Below, piece after piece: positions 9,574 to 17,583 of a DNA stretch of 52,240 bases (position 1 is the first letter of the stretch; every line of letters starts with the position of its first letter). The stretch is taken from contig CAKTZA010000020.1 in assembly GCA_934635045.1 (NCBI GenBank), positions 1 to 52,240 of the forward strand. The letters run 5' to 3'. A model generated the notes under the pieces. The model was given only the letters and a program-made list of their open reading frames with translations, was not told the DNA's origin and did no database searches. The stretch is from an uncultured Kiritimatiellota bacterium. GTDB lineage: Bacteria; Verrucomicrobiota; Kiritimatiellia; RFP12; UBA1067. The translations under genes and the position numbers were made by a program.

Positions 9574-10506
9574 ATGGGACTCTTGGAGAAGAAGCGGCCG
9601 CCGCTGAAACTGCCGTTCAAGTACGGGACGACGCGCGACTTCCGGATCGTCAGCCTGGAGCCGGACGGCGTGCTCTGCGTGCCGGTGCTGGGCATGAGCG
9701 ACTACAAGCGGACGTGGGCCCTGGCGCCTGAGCATACGCATCCGGAGTGCCTCGAGATCTCCTACTGCCTGCGAGGCAACCTGTCGTTCGCCTGTCAGGG
9801 ACAGGAGTGGCCGTTCCTCCCCGGCTCGGTCTTCGTGACCCGGCCGACGGAGCCGCATCGCCTCCTTGCGCTGAACAAGGGCCTTCGGATGTACTGGATG
9901 TTCTTCCGTGTGCCGCGTCGGGGCTTCCCCCTGCTGAAGCTGCCGCCGTCGGAGGCGGAATGGCTGAAGAGGCGCCTCCTGAACCTGCCGAACCGCCTGT
10001 TTCCGGCGACCAAGCGCGTCCACGCCGCGTTCAAGCGGCTCTTCTTCCTGTATGACCGCGCGCCGAAGCGGACGCCGGAGCGGCGTCTTCAGCTGCGCGT
10101 GGCCGTGACGGAACTGCTGCTCGCCCTCGTCGAGGCCTCGGCGGAGACGCCTGATCGTCCGGCGGCGGGCCGCGTCGAGGCGCTGGTCGAGGAGATGCGC
10201 GCGAAGCCCGGCGCGGACTACCCGATTGACGCATTGGTGGAACGTGCCGCGCTGTCGCCGTCGAATCTCGCGCTGCGCTTCAAGGCGCTCGTGGGACTGC
10301 CGCCGCACACGTTTCTCGTCCGCTGCCGGATCGCGCGCGCCAAGGAGCTGCTGGCGGAATCCGACGCGAAGGTGACGGCTGTCGCGCAGGCGCTCGGCTT
10401 TCCCTCGGCGCAGCATTTCGCCACGCAGTTCCGAAACGTCACCGGGCAGACCCCGCGCGCATGGCGGCAGGCGGCGCGCCAACCGGCGGCGGATAAAATG
10501 ATATAA
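9574..10506 (+). CDS. AraC-family transcriptional regulator
   Basis: 310 aa. The N-terminal half is a cupin-like sensor (HTHPECLEISYCLRGN, then PGSVFVTRPTEPHRL). The C-terminal 100 residues carry two helix-turn-helix units, ending with VAQALGFPSAQHFATQFRNV and TGQTPRAWR, the AraC hallmark. It sits directly after the beta-strand repeat/propeller/glycosidase genes and probably controls them or another sugar locus, which is inferred from position. The start at 9574, rather than an in-frame upstream codon, follows from the -10 only 7 nt before it. Its TAA stop (10504-10506) lies inside the -10 of the next gene. Confidence 0.88.
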   Translation: MGLLEKKRPPLKLPFKYGTTRDFRIVSLEPDGVLCVPVLGMSDYKRTWALAPEHTHPECLEISYCLRGNLSFACQGQEWPFLPGSVFVTRPTEPHRLLALNKGLRMYWMFFRVPRRGFPLLKLPPSEAEWLKRRLLNLPNRLFPATKRVHAAFKRLFFLYDRAPKRTPERRLQLRVAVTELLLALVEASAETPDRPAAGRVEALVEEMRAKPGADYPIDALVERAALSPSNLALRFKALVGLPPHTFLVRCRIARAKELLAESDAKVTAVAQALGFPSAQHFATQFRNVTGQTPRAWRQAARQPAADKMI

Positions 10507-10507
10507 T
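10502..10507 (+). promoter_or_regulatory. -10 element TATAAT upstream of fusA
   Basis: AATGATATAATACG, 48 nt before the fusA start. It overlaps the stop codon of the AraC gene. No convincing -35 is seen. Confidence 0.6.
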
Positions 10508-10555
10508 ACGCGGCGTTTCATACGCGATTCCAGACACCATCCGACACGAGACACC

Positions 10556-12628
10556 ATGAGCGCTGACCTCTCCAACGTACGCAACATCGGCATCGTCGCC
10601 CACATCGACGCGGGCAAGACGACGACGACCGAGCGCATCCTCTTCTACACCGGCAAGATCCACAAGCACGGCGACGTCCACGACGGCAACACGACGACCG
10701 ACTTCATGATCCAGGAGAAGGAGCGCGGCATCACCATCCAGTCCGCCGCGATCTCCTGCACGTGGAACGGCCACGCGATCAACATCATCGACACGCCCGG
10801 CCACGTCGACTTCACGATGGAGGTCGAGCGCTCCCTGCGCGTCCTCGACGGCGCGGTCTGCGTCTTCTGCGCCGTCGGCGGCGTCCAGCCGCAGTCGGAG
10901 ACGGTCTGGCGCCAGGCCGACCGCTACGGCGTGCCGCGCCTCGCGTTCGTCAACAAGATGGACCGCATGGGCGCCGACTTCGCGCGCGTCGTCGAGGAGA
11001 TGCGCACGAAGCTGAAGGCGGTCGCCTGCCCGGTCGAGCTGCCGATCGGCCGCGAGGACGGTTTCAAGGGCGTCGTCGACCTCATCCGCCTGAAGGGGAT
11101 CGTCTACGACGAGGCGACGGAGGGCAAGACGTTCACGGTCGGCGAGATCCCCGCCGAGCTGAAGGACGACGCGGAGCTCGCGCGCGCCGAGCTCGTCGAG
11201 AAGGTCGCCGACCTCGACGAGGGCGTCATGGAGGCGTACCTCGAGAAGGGCGACCTCACGGAAGCGGAGCTCGTGCCCGCGATCCGCCGGCTCGTCGTCG
11301 CGGGCCGCCTCGTGCCCGTCCTCTGCGGCACGTCGCTCCGCGACAAGGGCGTCCAGCCGCTCCTCGACGCGATCTGCGCCTACCTGCCCTCGCCGAAGGA
11401 CCGTCCGCCCGTGCCGGCGACGGACCTCAAGAGCGGCGAGCCCGTGACGCGCAAGCAGGACGATTCGGAGCTGCTGACCTCGCTCGTCTTCAAGATCGCG
11501 ACCGACCCCTACGTCGGCAAGCTCTACTTCGTGCGCGTCTACGGCGGCGTCCTCAAGAAGGGCGCGAACGCCTACAACCCGCGTACGCGCAAGCGCGAGC
11601 GCATCCTGAAGATCGTGCGCCTCTTCGCCGACGACCAGATCGAGGTCGAGGAGCTGCGCGCGGGCGACATCGGCGCCGTCGTCGGCCTCAAGGAGGTGAC
11701 GACCGGCGACACGCTCTGCTCGGAGATGAAGCCGTGCTACCTGGAGCGCATCACCGCGCCGCAGCCCGTCATGTTCCTCGCGATCGAGCCGAAGTCGAGC
11801 GCCGACAAGGACAAGCTCGTCGCCTCGATGCAGGCCCTCGCGGCCGAGGACCCGACCTGCCAGTTCCGCGAGGACGAGGAGACGGGCCAGACGATCCTCT
11901 CCGGCATGGGCGAGCTGCACCTCGAGATCCTCGTCGACCGCCTCAAGCGCGAGTTCAAGTGCGCGGCGAACGTCGGCAAGCCGATGGTCAGCTACTGCGA
12001 GACGGTGACGCAGCCCGCGCGGAAGGAGTTCACGTTCGACCGCGAGCTCGGCGGCAAGCGCCACGCCGTCACGCTCGCGATCGAGGTGAAGCCGCGCGAA
12101 CGCGGCGCGGGCGTCAAGATCGGCCTGTCGCGCGAATTCGTGAACCTCGTCCTCGACAGGCATCTGCAGGACTGCGTCTCGCAGGGGCTCTCGGACGGCG
12201 TCTCGACGGGCGTCCTCGCGCGCTACCCGATGACGGACGTGGAGGTGACGTGCCTCTCGGCGACGCTCGTCGACCCGGAGGTCTCGGACGAGGTGGCGTT
12301 CCGCTCGGCGGCGATGATGGGCTTCCGCGAGGCCGCCGAGGCCGCCGCGCCGGAGTTTCTGGAGCCGATCATGAAGCTGGAGATCACGACGCCGCCGGAA
12401 TCGGTCGGCGAGATCCTCGGCGACCTCAACAGCCGGCGCGGAACCGTCCTCGACATGGACATGCGCGGCGACCTCCAGGTCATCCACGCGCGCGTGCCGC
12501 TCGCGCAGATGTTCGGCTACGCGACGGCGATCCGCTCGCTCACGAAGGGCCGCGCCTCGTACTCGATGGAGACCGACCAGTTCGAGCTCGCGCCGAAGAA
12601 CGTGCGCGAGGAAATCCTGAGCCGCTGA
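10556..12628 (+). CDS. fusA: Translation elongation factor G
   Basis: 690 aa, full length. GTPase motifs are complete: G1 AHIDAGKT (15-22), ERGIT of switch I, DTPGHVDF, and NKMDRMGADF. Domain II to V sequences follow, including SGMGELHLEILVDRL and the C-terminal YSMETDQFELAP. EF-G catalyses ribosome translocation and, with RRF, recycling. The switch I block reads HDGNTTTDFMIQEKERGIT, less like the usual A-T-x-D-W-M-E-Q-E form, and no rpsL, rpsG or tuf lies beside it. It could therefore be a paralogue rather than the str-operon EF-G. The next gene starts 1 nt after the stop. Confidence 0.93.
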   Translation: MSADLSNVRNIGIVAHIDAGKTTTTERILFYTGKIHKHGDVHDGNTTTDFMIQEKERGITIQSAAISCTWNGHAINIIDTPGHVDFTMEVERSLRVLDGAVCVFCAVGGVQPQSETVWRQADRYGVPRLAFVNKMDRMGADFARVVEEMRTKLKAVACPVELPIGREDGFKGVVDLIRLKGIVYDEATEGKTFTVGEIPAELKDDAELARAELVEKVADLDEGVMEAYLEKGDLTEAELVPAIRRLVVAGRLVPVLCGTSLRDKGVQPLLDAICAYLPSPKDRPPVPATDLKSGEPVTRKQDDSELLTSLVFKIATDPYVGKLYFVRVYGGVLKKGANAYNPRTRKRERILKIVRLFADDQIEVEELRAGDIGAVVGLKEVTTGDTLCSEMKPCYLERITAPQPVMFLAIEPKSSADKDKLVASMQALAAEDPTCQFREDEETGQTILSGMGELHLEILVDRLKREFKCAANVGKPMVSYCETVTQPARKEFTFDRELGGKRHAVTLAIEVKPRERGAGVKIGLSREFVNLVLDRHLQDCVSQGLSDGVSTGVLARYPMTDVEVTCLSATLVDPEVSDEVAFRSAAMMGFREAAEAAAPEFLEPIMKLEITTPPESVGEILGDLNSRRGTVLDMDMRGDLQVIHARVPLAQMFGYATAIRSLTKGRASYSMETDQFELAPKNVREEILSR

Positions 12629-12629
12629 C

Positions 12630-13544
12630 ATGTTCGCGCTTCTCCTTTTCGCGGCCGTCCTCTTCGAGACCTCGCAGGACGGCGTTTCGTTCAAGGTCGA
12701 GTCCGAGACGACACAGGTCGACCCGGCGCGCAGCGTCTTCCTGCGGGTCGAACTGACGGCGGCGCCCGACCGCACGGCGGCGCTGCCCGACCTGCGCGAC
12801 CGCGTCGTCGGCTTCTCGCTTGCGGAGGACTTCGCCGAAGAGCCCGTGCGCGCGGCGGACGGCTCGACCGTGCAGGTTGCGAACTGGCGGCTCGTGCCCG
12901 AACCCTGCGCGAAAGCCTACAAGATTCGCCCCTTCGTCGTCAAGGCGTCGCCGAAGCTGCTCTCCTACCAGTCGGACGACGGCAAGTTCTCGTTCGTCGG
13001 CGGGCCGATCGCCTTTGATCCGCCCGCCGCGCGCGAGCCGGTGACGGGCGGCATCGAGACGGATCCGCAGAAGGATCTGCCGCCGCTCAGCTGGAAGCTC
13101 GTCGGCTTCATCGCTCTCGGCCTGCTGGCGCTGGCCGCCGTCGTCGTGGGGCTCGTCGCCCTCGTGCGGCTGATTGCGCGCAAGGTCAAGGAACACCGCA
13201 TGAGTCCGATCGAACGCGCGTGGGTCGAACTCGACCGCCTCCTCAAGAAGGGGCTGCCGGGGCGCGGACGCTACAAGGACTTCTACGTCGAGCTCACGAT
13301 GGTCGTGCGCCGCTACATCCAGCGCAAGTACGGCATCAAGGCCCCGCACCTGACGACGGAGGAGTTTTTGAGAGATAATCGAATTGCCGAATTGTCGAAT
13401 GCTCGAATCGCGGAGCTGAAGGCGTTTCTGGAGAGCGCGGACATGGTGAAGTTCGCGGGCGTGCAGGCGACGCCGGAGATGGCGGACGCGGCGACGGCTT
13501 CGGCGCGCGGCTACCTGAAAGGCGATGCGGAGGTCGTGAAATGA
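12630..13544 (+). CDS. BatD/DUF4381-like membrane protein
   Basis: 304 aa. A short hydrophobic N-terminus (MFALLLFAAVLF) is followed by a beta-rich extracytoplasmic part, one transmembrane helix at about residues 153-183 (LVGFIALGLLALAAVVVGLV), and a cytoplasmic alpha-helical tail with VELTMVVRRYIQRKYGI, typical of DUF4381/BatD-type proteins of Bat operons. It lies between fusA and a BatA gene, with an ATGA overlap to the latter. Residues of about 249-261 (RDNRIAELSNARIAEL) are encoded by an octamer repeat found elsewhere only in intergenic DNA. Function in envelope stress or aerotolerance is inferred from the family. Confidence 0.7.
   Translation: MFALLLFAAVLFETSQDGVSFKVESETTQVDPARSVFLRVELTAAPDRTAALPDLRDRVVGFSLAEDFAEEPVRAADGSTVQVANWRLVPEPCAKAYKIRPFVVKASPKLLSYQSDDGKFSFVGGPIAFDPPAAREPVTGGIETDPQKDLPPLSWKLVGFIALGLLALAAVVVGLVALVRLIARKVKEHRMSPIERAWVELDRLLKKGLPGRGRYKDFYVELTMVVRRYIQRKYGIKAPHLTTEEFLRDNRIAELSNARIAELKAFLESADMVKFAGVQATPEMADAATASARGYLKGDAEVVK
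13373..13411. repeat. CGAATTGT octamer repeat inside a coding sequence
   Basis: AGATAAT followed by four octamers: CGAATTGC, CGAATTGT, CGAATGCT, CGAATCGC. It is AT-rich against its GC-rich gene, is read in frame, and is related to the 16-bp tandem repeat at 49319-49382. Confidence 0.75.
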
Positions 13545-14587
13545 GCTTTGCCAATCCGTGGATGCTGCTCCTGTTTTTGCCGCTGGGGTTCGCCGCCTGG
13601 CGGCTGCTGCGGCGCGGCCGCAAGCGCGGCATCCGCTTCTCGGCGGTTTCGCGCCTCCCGGCGCCGGCGGCGGGCTGGCGCGCGCGGGTCGCGGCGCTGA
13701 CGCCGTTCGTCCTCCTCGCGGGCCTCGCGCTGCTCGTCCTTGCGGCGGCGCGTCCGCGCACGTCGCTCGCGCGCGAGCGGAAGTCCGTCGATGCCCTCGC
13801 GATCGTGATGACGGTGGACGTCTCCGGCTCGATGGACGCGCTGGACCTGACGCCGAAGGGCGAGCGGTTCTCGCGCCAGACGACGCGCCTCGCCGTCGTG
13901 AAGAAGCTCTTTGCCGAATTCGTCGAGAAGCGTCCCGACGACCTCATCGGCCTCGTCACGTTCGGCGGTTACGCGGCGACGCGCTCGCCCCTGACGGCCG
14001 ACCATGCGGCGCTCCTGAACGTCCTCCGGGGCGTCGAGATCCCGTCCGTCGCGCTGGACGCGCAGGGGCGTGCCATTTCGCAGGACGAGCAGATGACGGC
14101 CATCGGCGACGGCCTCGCGACGGCGCTTGCGCGACTGAAGGACGCGAAGCCGAAGACGAAGATCGCGATCCTGCTGTCGGACGGCGTGTCCAACACGGGC
14201 GCGGTCGAGCCGGACGAGGCGGCGGCCGCCGCCGAAAAGATGGGCGTCAAGGTCTACGCGATCGGCGTCGGCACGCGCGCCCGCCGCACGCCGATCATCG
14301 GGCGCGACTTCTTCGGCCGCGAGGTCGTGCAGTACGCCGACATGACGTTTGACGAGAAGCAGCTGCGGTCGATCGCGAAGAGGACGGGCGGCACGTACTT
14401 CGCCGTCAACGACCGCGATTCGCTGGTGAAGGCGCTGGACGAGATTGACCAGCTGGAGACGACGCGGCTCGATGCGGACGTCTTCAACCGCTGGCGCGAG
14501 CACTTCGTGCCGTTCCTCCTCGCGGGGACGCTCCTCGTCCTCTTCGCCGTCTCGCTCTCGATGTCCGCGACGCGGCGACTGGCCTGA
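13541..14587 (+). CDS. batA: BatA-type von Willebrand factor A domain protein
   Basis: 348 aa. Membrane segments at about 6-23 and 50-70 and near the C-terminus (FVPFLLAGTLLVLFAVSLSM) frame a vWA domain. The MIDAS motif DVSGSM begins at D93; the later T and D positions are present in VTFGGYA and LLSDGVSNTG. The layout (aerotolerance regulator N-terminal domain, vWA, C-terminal helix) is that of BatA. BatB, the MoxR ATPase and the DUF58 protein are not in this window, so the operon is partial here. It overlaps the preceding BatD-like gene by 4 bp. Confidence 0.85.
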   Translation: MSFANPWMLLLFLPLGFAAWRLLRRGRKRGIRFSAVSRLPAPAAGWRARVAALTPFVLLAGLALLVLAAARPRTSLARERKSVDALAIVMTVDVSGSMDALDLTPKGERFSRQTTRLAVVKKLFAEFVEKRPDDLIGLVTFGGYAATRSPLTADHAALLNVLRGVEIPSVALDAQGRAISQDEQMTAIGDGLATALARLKDAKPKTKIAILLSDGVSNTGAVEPDEAAAAAEKMGVKVYAIGVGTRARRTPIIGRDFFGREVVQYADMTFDEKQLRSIAKRTGGTYFAVNDRDSLVKALDEIDQLETTRLDADVFNRWREHFVPFLLAGTLLVLFAVSLSMSATRRLA

Positions 14588-14668
14588 TCCGGCGGCTGTC
14601 TGCGCGGCGGAGGCGAACCGATCCGCGTCGGGCGGCGTTAAAACCAAACGTAAGGATTGCGTTTTGTC

Positions 14669-15730
14669 ATGAAGAAAATTCTGCTTTTTCTGAATCTGGC
14701 GGTTGCGACGGCGGTCGTGGCCGAAAATTCAATTGATGCGGCGCTCGCGAAGGGCGCGGCGTTTCTCCTGTCGAAACAGGCGGCGGACGGTCATTTCTCC
14801 GATCCACAGATGCCGGCGTTGACGGCGTTGCCGCTCTGGGCGCTCACCGGGGTTCAGGCGGACAGGGCCGCGCGCGAGAAGGCCGCCGCGTTCGTCCTCG
14901 GCACGCAGCGCGCCGACGGCGGCTTCTACGTGCCGAAGCCGGGGCGCGGCGGTTCGGGCCTCGGCAACTACAACACGGCTGTCTGCCTCGCGGCGCTCTT
15001 CGAGTCGAAGCTCGCGCCGACGGCGCCGCTCCTGAAGGCGCGCGAATACATCGCCGCGTCGCAGCTCACGGGCGACGACACGCTGGCGGGCGGCTTCGGC
15101 TACGACCGGGTCATGCGCCGCCGCTACGCCGACCTCTCCAACACGGCCTACGCGATGGACGCGATGGCGCGTACGGCCTCGCTGGAGGAACTGCGCACGA
15201 GTGGGCAGAAGGTCGATCTCAACTGGGCGCAGGCGATTGCGTTCGTCGAGAACCTCCAGAAGAAGGAAGGCCCGGACAAGGGTGGCGCGGCCTACAACGA
15301 GCGCACGCCGCAGGGCGGCAGCGCGACAAACCGCGCCGGAAAGGTGCATCTTCGCGCGTACGGGTCGATGAGCTACGCGGCCGTTCTCTCGATGTGCTCG
15401 GCGAACCTGACGAAGGGCGATCCGCGCGTCCGCAACGCGCTCGACTACTGCTCACGCTACTGGTCGGTCGCGGAGAACCCCGGCATGGGCAATCAGGGGC
15501 TCTACTACTACTTCGACATCCTCGCGCGCGCCCTCGACGCGGCGGGCGTGGAGGAGCTGTTCACGCCGGAGGGGCGGACAGTCTACTGGAAGCGGGAACT
15601 CGCGGCGAAGCTCCTCTCGCTCCAGAAGTCGGACGGCAGTTGGGCGAATGACAACAACCGCTTCTGGGAGGCCGACCCCGTGCTCTGCACGAGCTTCGCG
15701 ATGATCTGCCTGGAACTCTGCGGAAAGTAA
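14669..15730 (+). CDS. Secreted squalene-cyclase/prenyltransferase-like repeat protein
   Basis: 353 aa. Signal peptide MKKILLFLNLAVATAVVA, then alpha/alpha-barrel repeats with QW-type phrases (QAADGHFSD, QRADGGFYVPK, QKSDGSWAND) and conserved helix ends (NYNTAVCLAALFES, TAYAMDAMA). It is much shorter than true squalene-hopene cyclases (about 630 aa) and exported, and I see no DXDD catalytic motif, so it belongs to the exported squalene-oxidase-repeat proteins common in PVC bacteria. Role unknown. TAAGGA (14651-14656) lies 12 nt before the ATG. Confidence 0.75.
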   Translation: MKKILLFLNLAVATAVVAENSIDAALAKGAAFLLSKQAADGHFSDPQMPALTALPLWALTGVQADRAAREKAAAFVLGTQRADGGFYVPKPGRGGSGLGNYNTAVCLAALFESKLAPTAPLLKAREYIAASQLTGDDTLAGGFGYDRVMRRRYADLSNTAYAMDAMARTASLEELRTSGQKVDLNWAQAIAFVENLQKKEGPDKGGAAYNERTPQGGSATNRAGKVHLRAYGSMSYAAVLSMCSANLTKGDPRVRNALDYCSRYWSVAENPGMGNQGLYYYFDILARALDAAGVEELFTPEGRTVYWKRELAAKLLSLQKSDGSWANDNNRFWEADPVLCTSFAMICLELCGK

Positions 15731-15787
15731 GAAGAGTAAGAAGTAAAAGGGATGAAGGAAAAAGTAAGGACGGAAGAGGGGGCGAGC

Positions 15788-16537
15788 ATGGAAGACGCGA
15801 GCGGCAAGGAAGCGTTGAAGGCGACGGGCGTGTGCTGCGCCTATGGGAAAGGCGCGGCGCGCGTCGAGGTGCTGAAGGACTTTTCGCTCGTGCTGAAGCC
15901 GGGCGAATTCGTCGCGCTGATGGGGCCGTCCGGCTCCGGCAAGTCGACGTTCCTTCATCTCGCGGCGGGGCTGCTCCTGCCGACGGCGGGTACGATTGAA
16001 GTCGGCGGACAGGACGTGACGGCGATGAGCGACGCGGCGGCGACGAAGTTCCGCCGCCGTCACGAGGGCGTCGTCTTTCAGGCGTTCAATCTGCTGGAGA
16101 CGCTGACCGTGCGGGAGAACATTGCGTTGCCCGTCCGCCTCGACCACAGGCGGCCCGATGCCGCGCGCATCGCGGAACTGGTGGCGAAATTGGGCCTTGT
16201 GGGCAAGGAGGAACGACGTCCGTCGGAGCTTTCGGGCGGCGAGCAGCAGCGCGTCGCCATCGCCCGTGCGCTCTTCGCGAAGCCGGACGTGATCCTGGCG
16301 GACGAGCCGACGGGCAACCTCGACGCGAAGGCGTCACATGCGATCTGCGGACTGATGAGGGAACTCAACCAGACGGAGCGGAGCGCGATTCTCCTCGTCA
16401 CGCACGACCCCGTCGTCGCGGCGGCCGCGACGCGCGTCTGCTTCCTCAAGGAGGGGAAGATCGCGGCGGACTTCGCGACGAATCACGATCCGGCGGCGAT
16501 TTCCGCGCGGTATCTGGAAACGTACGAGTCGATTTGA
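15788..16537 (+). CDS. ABC transporter ATP-binding protein, LolD/MacB type
   Basis: 249 aa. Walker A GPSGSGKST (46-54), Q-loop VFQAFNLLETLTVREN, signature LSGGEQQRVAIARAL, Walker B VILADEPTGNLD and the H-loop VTHDP are all intact. The QAFNLL and PTGNLD wording is that of the LolD/MacB/FtsE group, which moves lipoproteins or works with MacB-like permeases. No permease gene follows; its partner is presumably elsewhere. The ATG at 15788 is preferred because GAGGGGG (15775-15781) precedes it, but an upstream in-frame ATG at 15752 cannot be excluded. The purine-rich spacer 15728-15775 has repeated AAGTAAGAAG phrases. Confidence 0.88.
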   Translation: MEDASGKEALKATGVCCAYGKGAARVEVLKDFSLVLKPGEFVALMGPSGSGKSTFLHLAAGLLLPTAGTIEVGGQDVTAMSDAAATKFRRRHEGVVFQAFNLLETLTVRENIALPVRLDHRRPDAARIAELVAKLGLVGKEERRPSELSGGEQQRVAIARALFAKPDVILADEPTGNLDAKASHAICGLMRELNQTERSAILLVTHDPVVAAAATRVCFLKEGKIAADFATNHDPAAISARYLETYESI

Positions 16538-16563
16538 CGGGGTTGGACGGAAAGTGGTATAAT
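16534..16563 (+). promoter_or_regulatory. Strong sigma-70 promoter TTGACG-18-TATAAT
   Basis: -35 TTGACG at 16534-16539, an 18-nt spacer and an extended -10 TGGTATAAT ending at 16563. It is one of the two best -35/-10 pairs on the plus strand and overlaps the stop codon of the ABC ATPase gene. Expected start is near 16570, at the head of the structured RNA. Confidence 0.8.
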
Positions 16564-16569
16564 TTGCGC

Positions 16570-16980
16570 AGATTTTGTTGGGCGAGTGGTGCTTCGCCTG
16601 ACACACGGGTCAAACCGTGATGGCTCTTTGACAACGGCTGACGGGCACCTGACGTCGGCCACCGGCCTGAAGTTCTTGCGTGGCAGGGCAACCTGCCGTG
16701 TCGGAACGGAGGGCAGAACCTTGGAAGAGGCTGTCGCCGCAAAGGACAGCCGAACCAAGGGGCCGGGAATCCCAAAAGGATCCGGCCTGTCCGCCGAAAC
16801 GCCGCAAGGCGCGACGGCGGGCAGCGTACGCAACAGTACGTAAAGTAACTTCGCCGGAAACCGCTAATTTCTATTGCTGAAGTGAAATACGAGCTGTGCG
16901 TGCGTGTGTCATTCACACACGACGCACTCTCTATTCATGTTTCAGCATAGGCTCTTAGCGGTGCCTCCGGCGAGATAGGA
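16570..16980 (+). ncRNA. Highly structured non-coding RNA, family not recognised
   Basis: No sensible protein is encoded. Perfect or near-perfect stems follow each other: 16581-16586/16592-16598; 16604-16608/16615-16619; 16682-16687/16692-16697 with a GCAA tetraloop; 16719-16724/16755-16760 enclosing 16729-16735/16745-16751; 16761-16766/16782-16787 enclosing 16769-16772/16778-16781; 16787-16796/16815-16824 enclosing 16800-16803/16808-16811 with a GCAA loop; 16825-16829/16836-16840; and a long arm 16852-16972 whose ends pair CGCCGG/CCGGCG and CCGCTAA/TTAGCGG. The repeated GNRA loops and multi-branched shape resemble large ribozymes or large ornate RNAs. I looked for RNase P, tmRNA, SRP, 6S, group I/II intron and cobalamin riboswitch signatures and found none. 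It may be free-standing or the leader of the genes that follow. The 3' end is uncertain. Confidence 0.75.
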
Positions 16981-17067
16981 ATCTTGAGGGTGCGCCGTTC
17001 TATTTTCCTGCGCCGAGAGCGGCCGCGCCTTGTCAATGGCGGCGTGGGAGAAAAAGAGAGTGTGTTG

Positions 17068-17583
17068 ATGAGTGATGAGAAGAGCCTTTCATTTTCAGAC
17101 GTTCTGAAGGAGGTTGTCGAGTGTCTGAATCAATTCAAGACGCCGACTCTCGACAAGGCACTGCTTGAACAAAAGGGCATAACAACCGATTTGCAAAACC
17201 TACCTTGCACGTTCAACCTCGTGCTGAAGAATAAAAAGAAGACGACGCGGATTCAGAGTTGCATGAAGCACATCCTGACGGAACGCATCACGACCGATCA
17301 GGGGAATGTAACGAATAGGACCGACGAAAAGTATTTGAACTATGTTGAGGTTGGAATCGAACATGAGGTTGAGAAGCCGTTTTGTGCAGGGTGGGCTGAT
17401 ATTCTCAAGATAGTCGGTGGGACAATCATTTTTCTTTGCATTATATTTACCCTGTTTCATCTTTTAGGTTGGCTTGCGTTGCAGAGATCGGTCAAGGAAG
17501 AGCGCGTGGCGACGCGGTTTAGCGTTGGCTCAAATGTCGTTTATTCGCTTGAAGCCTTGCAAAGCACGAAGGGGCTGAAATGA
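17068..17583 (+). CDS. Unrecognised single-pass membrane protein
   Basis: 171 aa. About 110 N-terminal residues, soluble and fairly charged (MSDEKSLSFSDVLKEV, then KNKKKTTRIQSC), precede one strong transmembrane helix at about 112-138 (IVGGTIIFLCIIFTLFHLL) and a short tail. Base composition is clearly more AT-rich than the flanking genes, suggesting acquisition. ATG 17068 follows a purine-rich GGGAGAAAAAGAGAG. It lies about 90 nt downstream of the structured RNA and overlaps the next membrane-protein gene by 4 bp. I do not recognise the family; a DGR accessory (Avd) was considered but it does not fit. Confidence 0.7.
   Translation: MSDEKSLSFSDVLKEVVECLNQFKTPTLDKALLEQKGITTDLQNLPCTFNLVLKNKKKTTRIQSCMKHILTERITTDQGNVTNRTDEKYLNYVEVGIEHEVEKPFCAGWADILKIVGGTIIFLCIIFTLFHLLGWLALQRSVKEERVATRFSVGSNVVYSLEALQSTKGLK

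Noticed and set aside
10439..12775. Very long open frame antisense to fusA (778 codons)
   Set aside because: High GC and strong codon bias make stop-free antisense frames common. The translation is Arg/Val/Asp-rich with no domain, while the plus strand is an unmistakable EF-G.
15752..15787. Upstream ATG as start of the ABC ATPase
   Set aside because: It adds 12 charged residues not typical of the family, and a better ribosome binding site precedes the ATG at 15788.
16570..16980. RNase P, tmRNA, SRP RNA, 6S RNA, group I/II intron or cobalamin riboswitch at the structured RNA
   Set aside because: Conserved cores were sought by eye (GAGGAAAGUCC and ACAGAA of RNase P, the tRNA-like ends and tag of tmRNA, the SRP GGAA/AGCAG loop, intron domain V, the B12 box) and none was present.
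17068..17583. DGR accessory protein Avd
   Set aside because: Avd is a small soluble four-helix bundle; this protein is longer and has a clear transmembrane helix.
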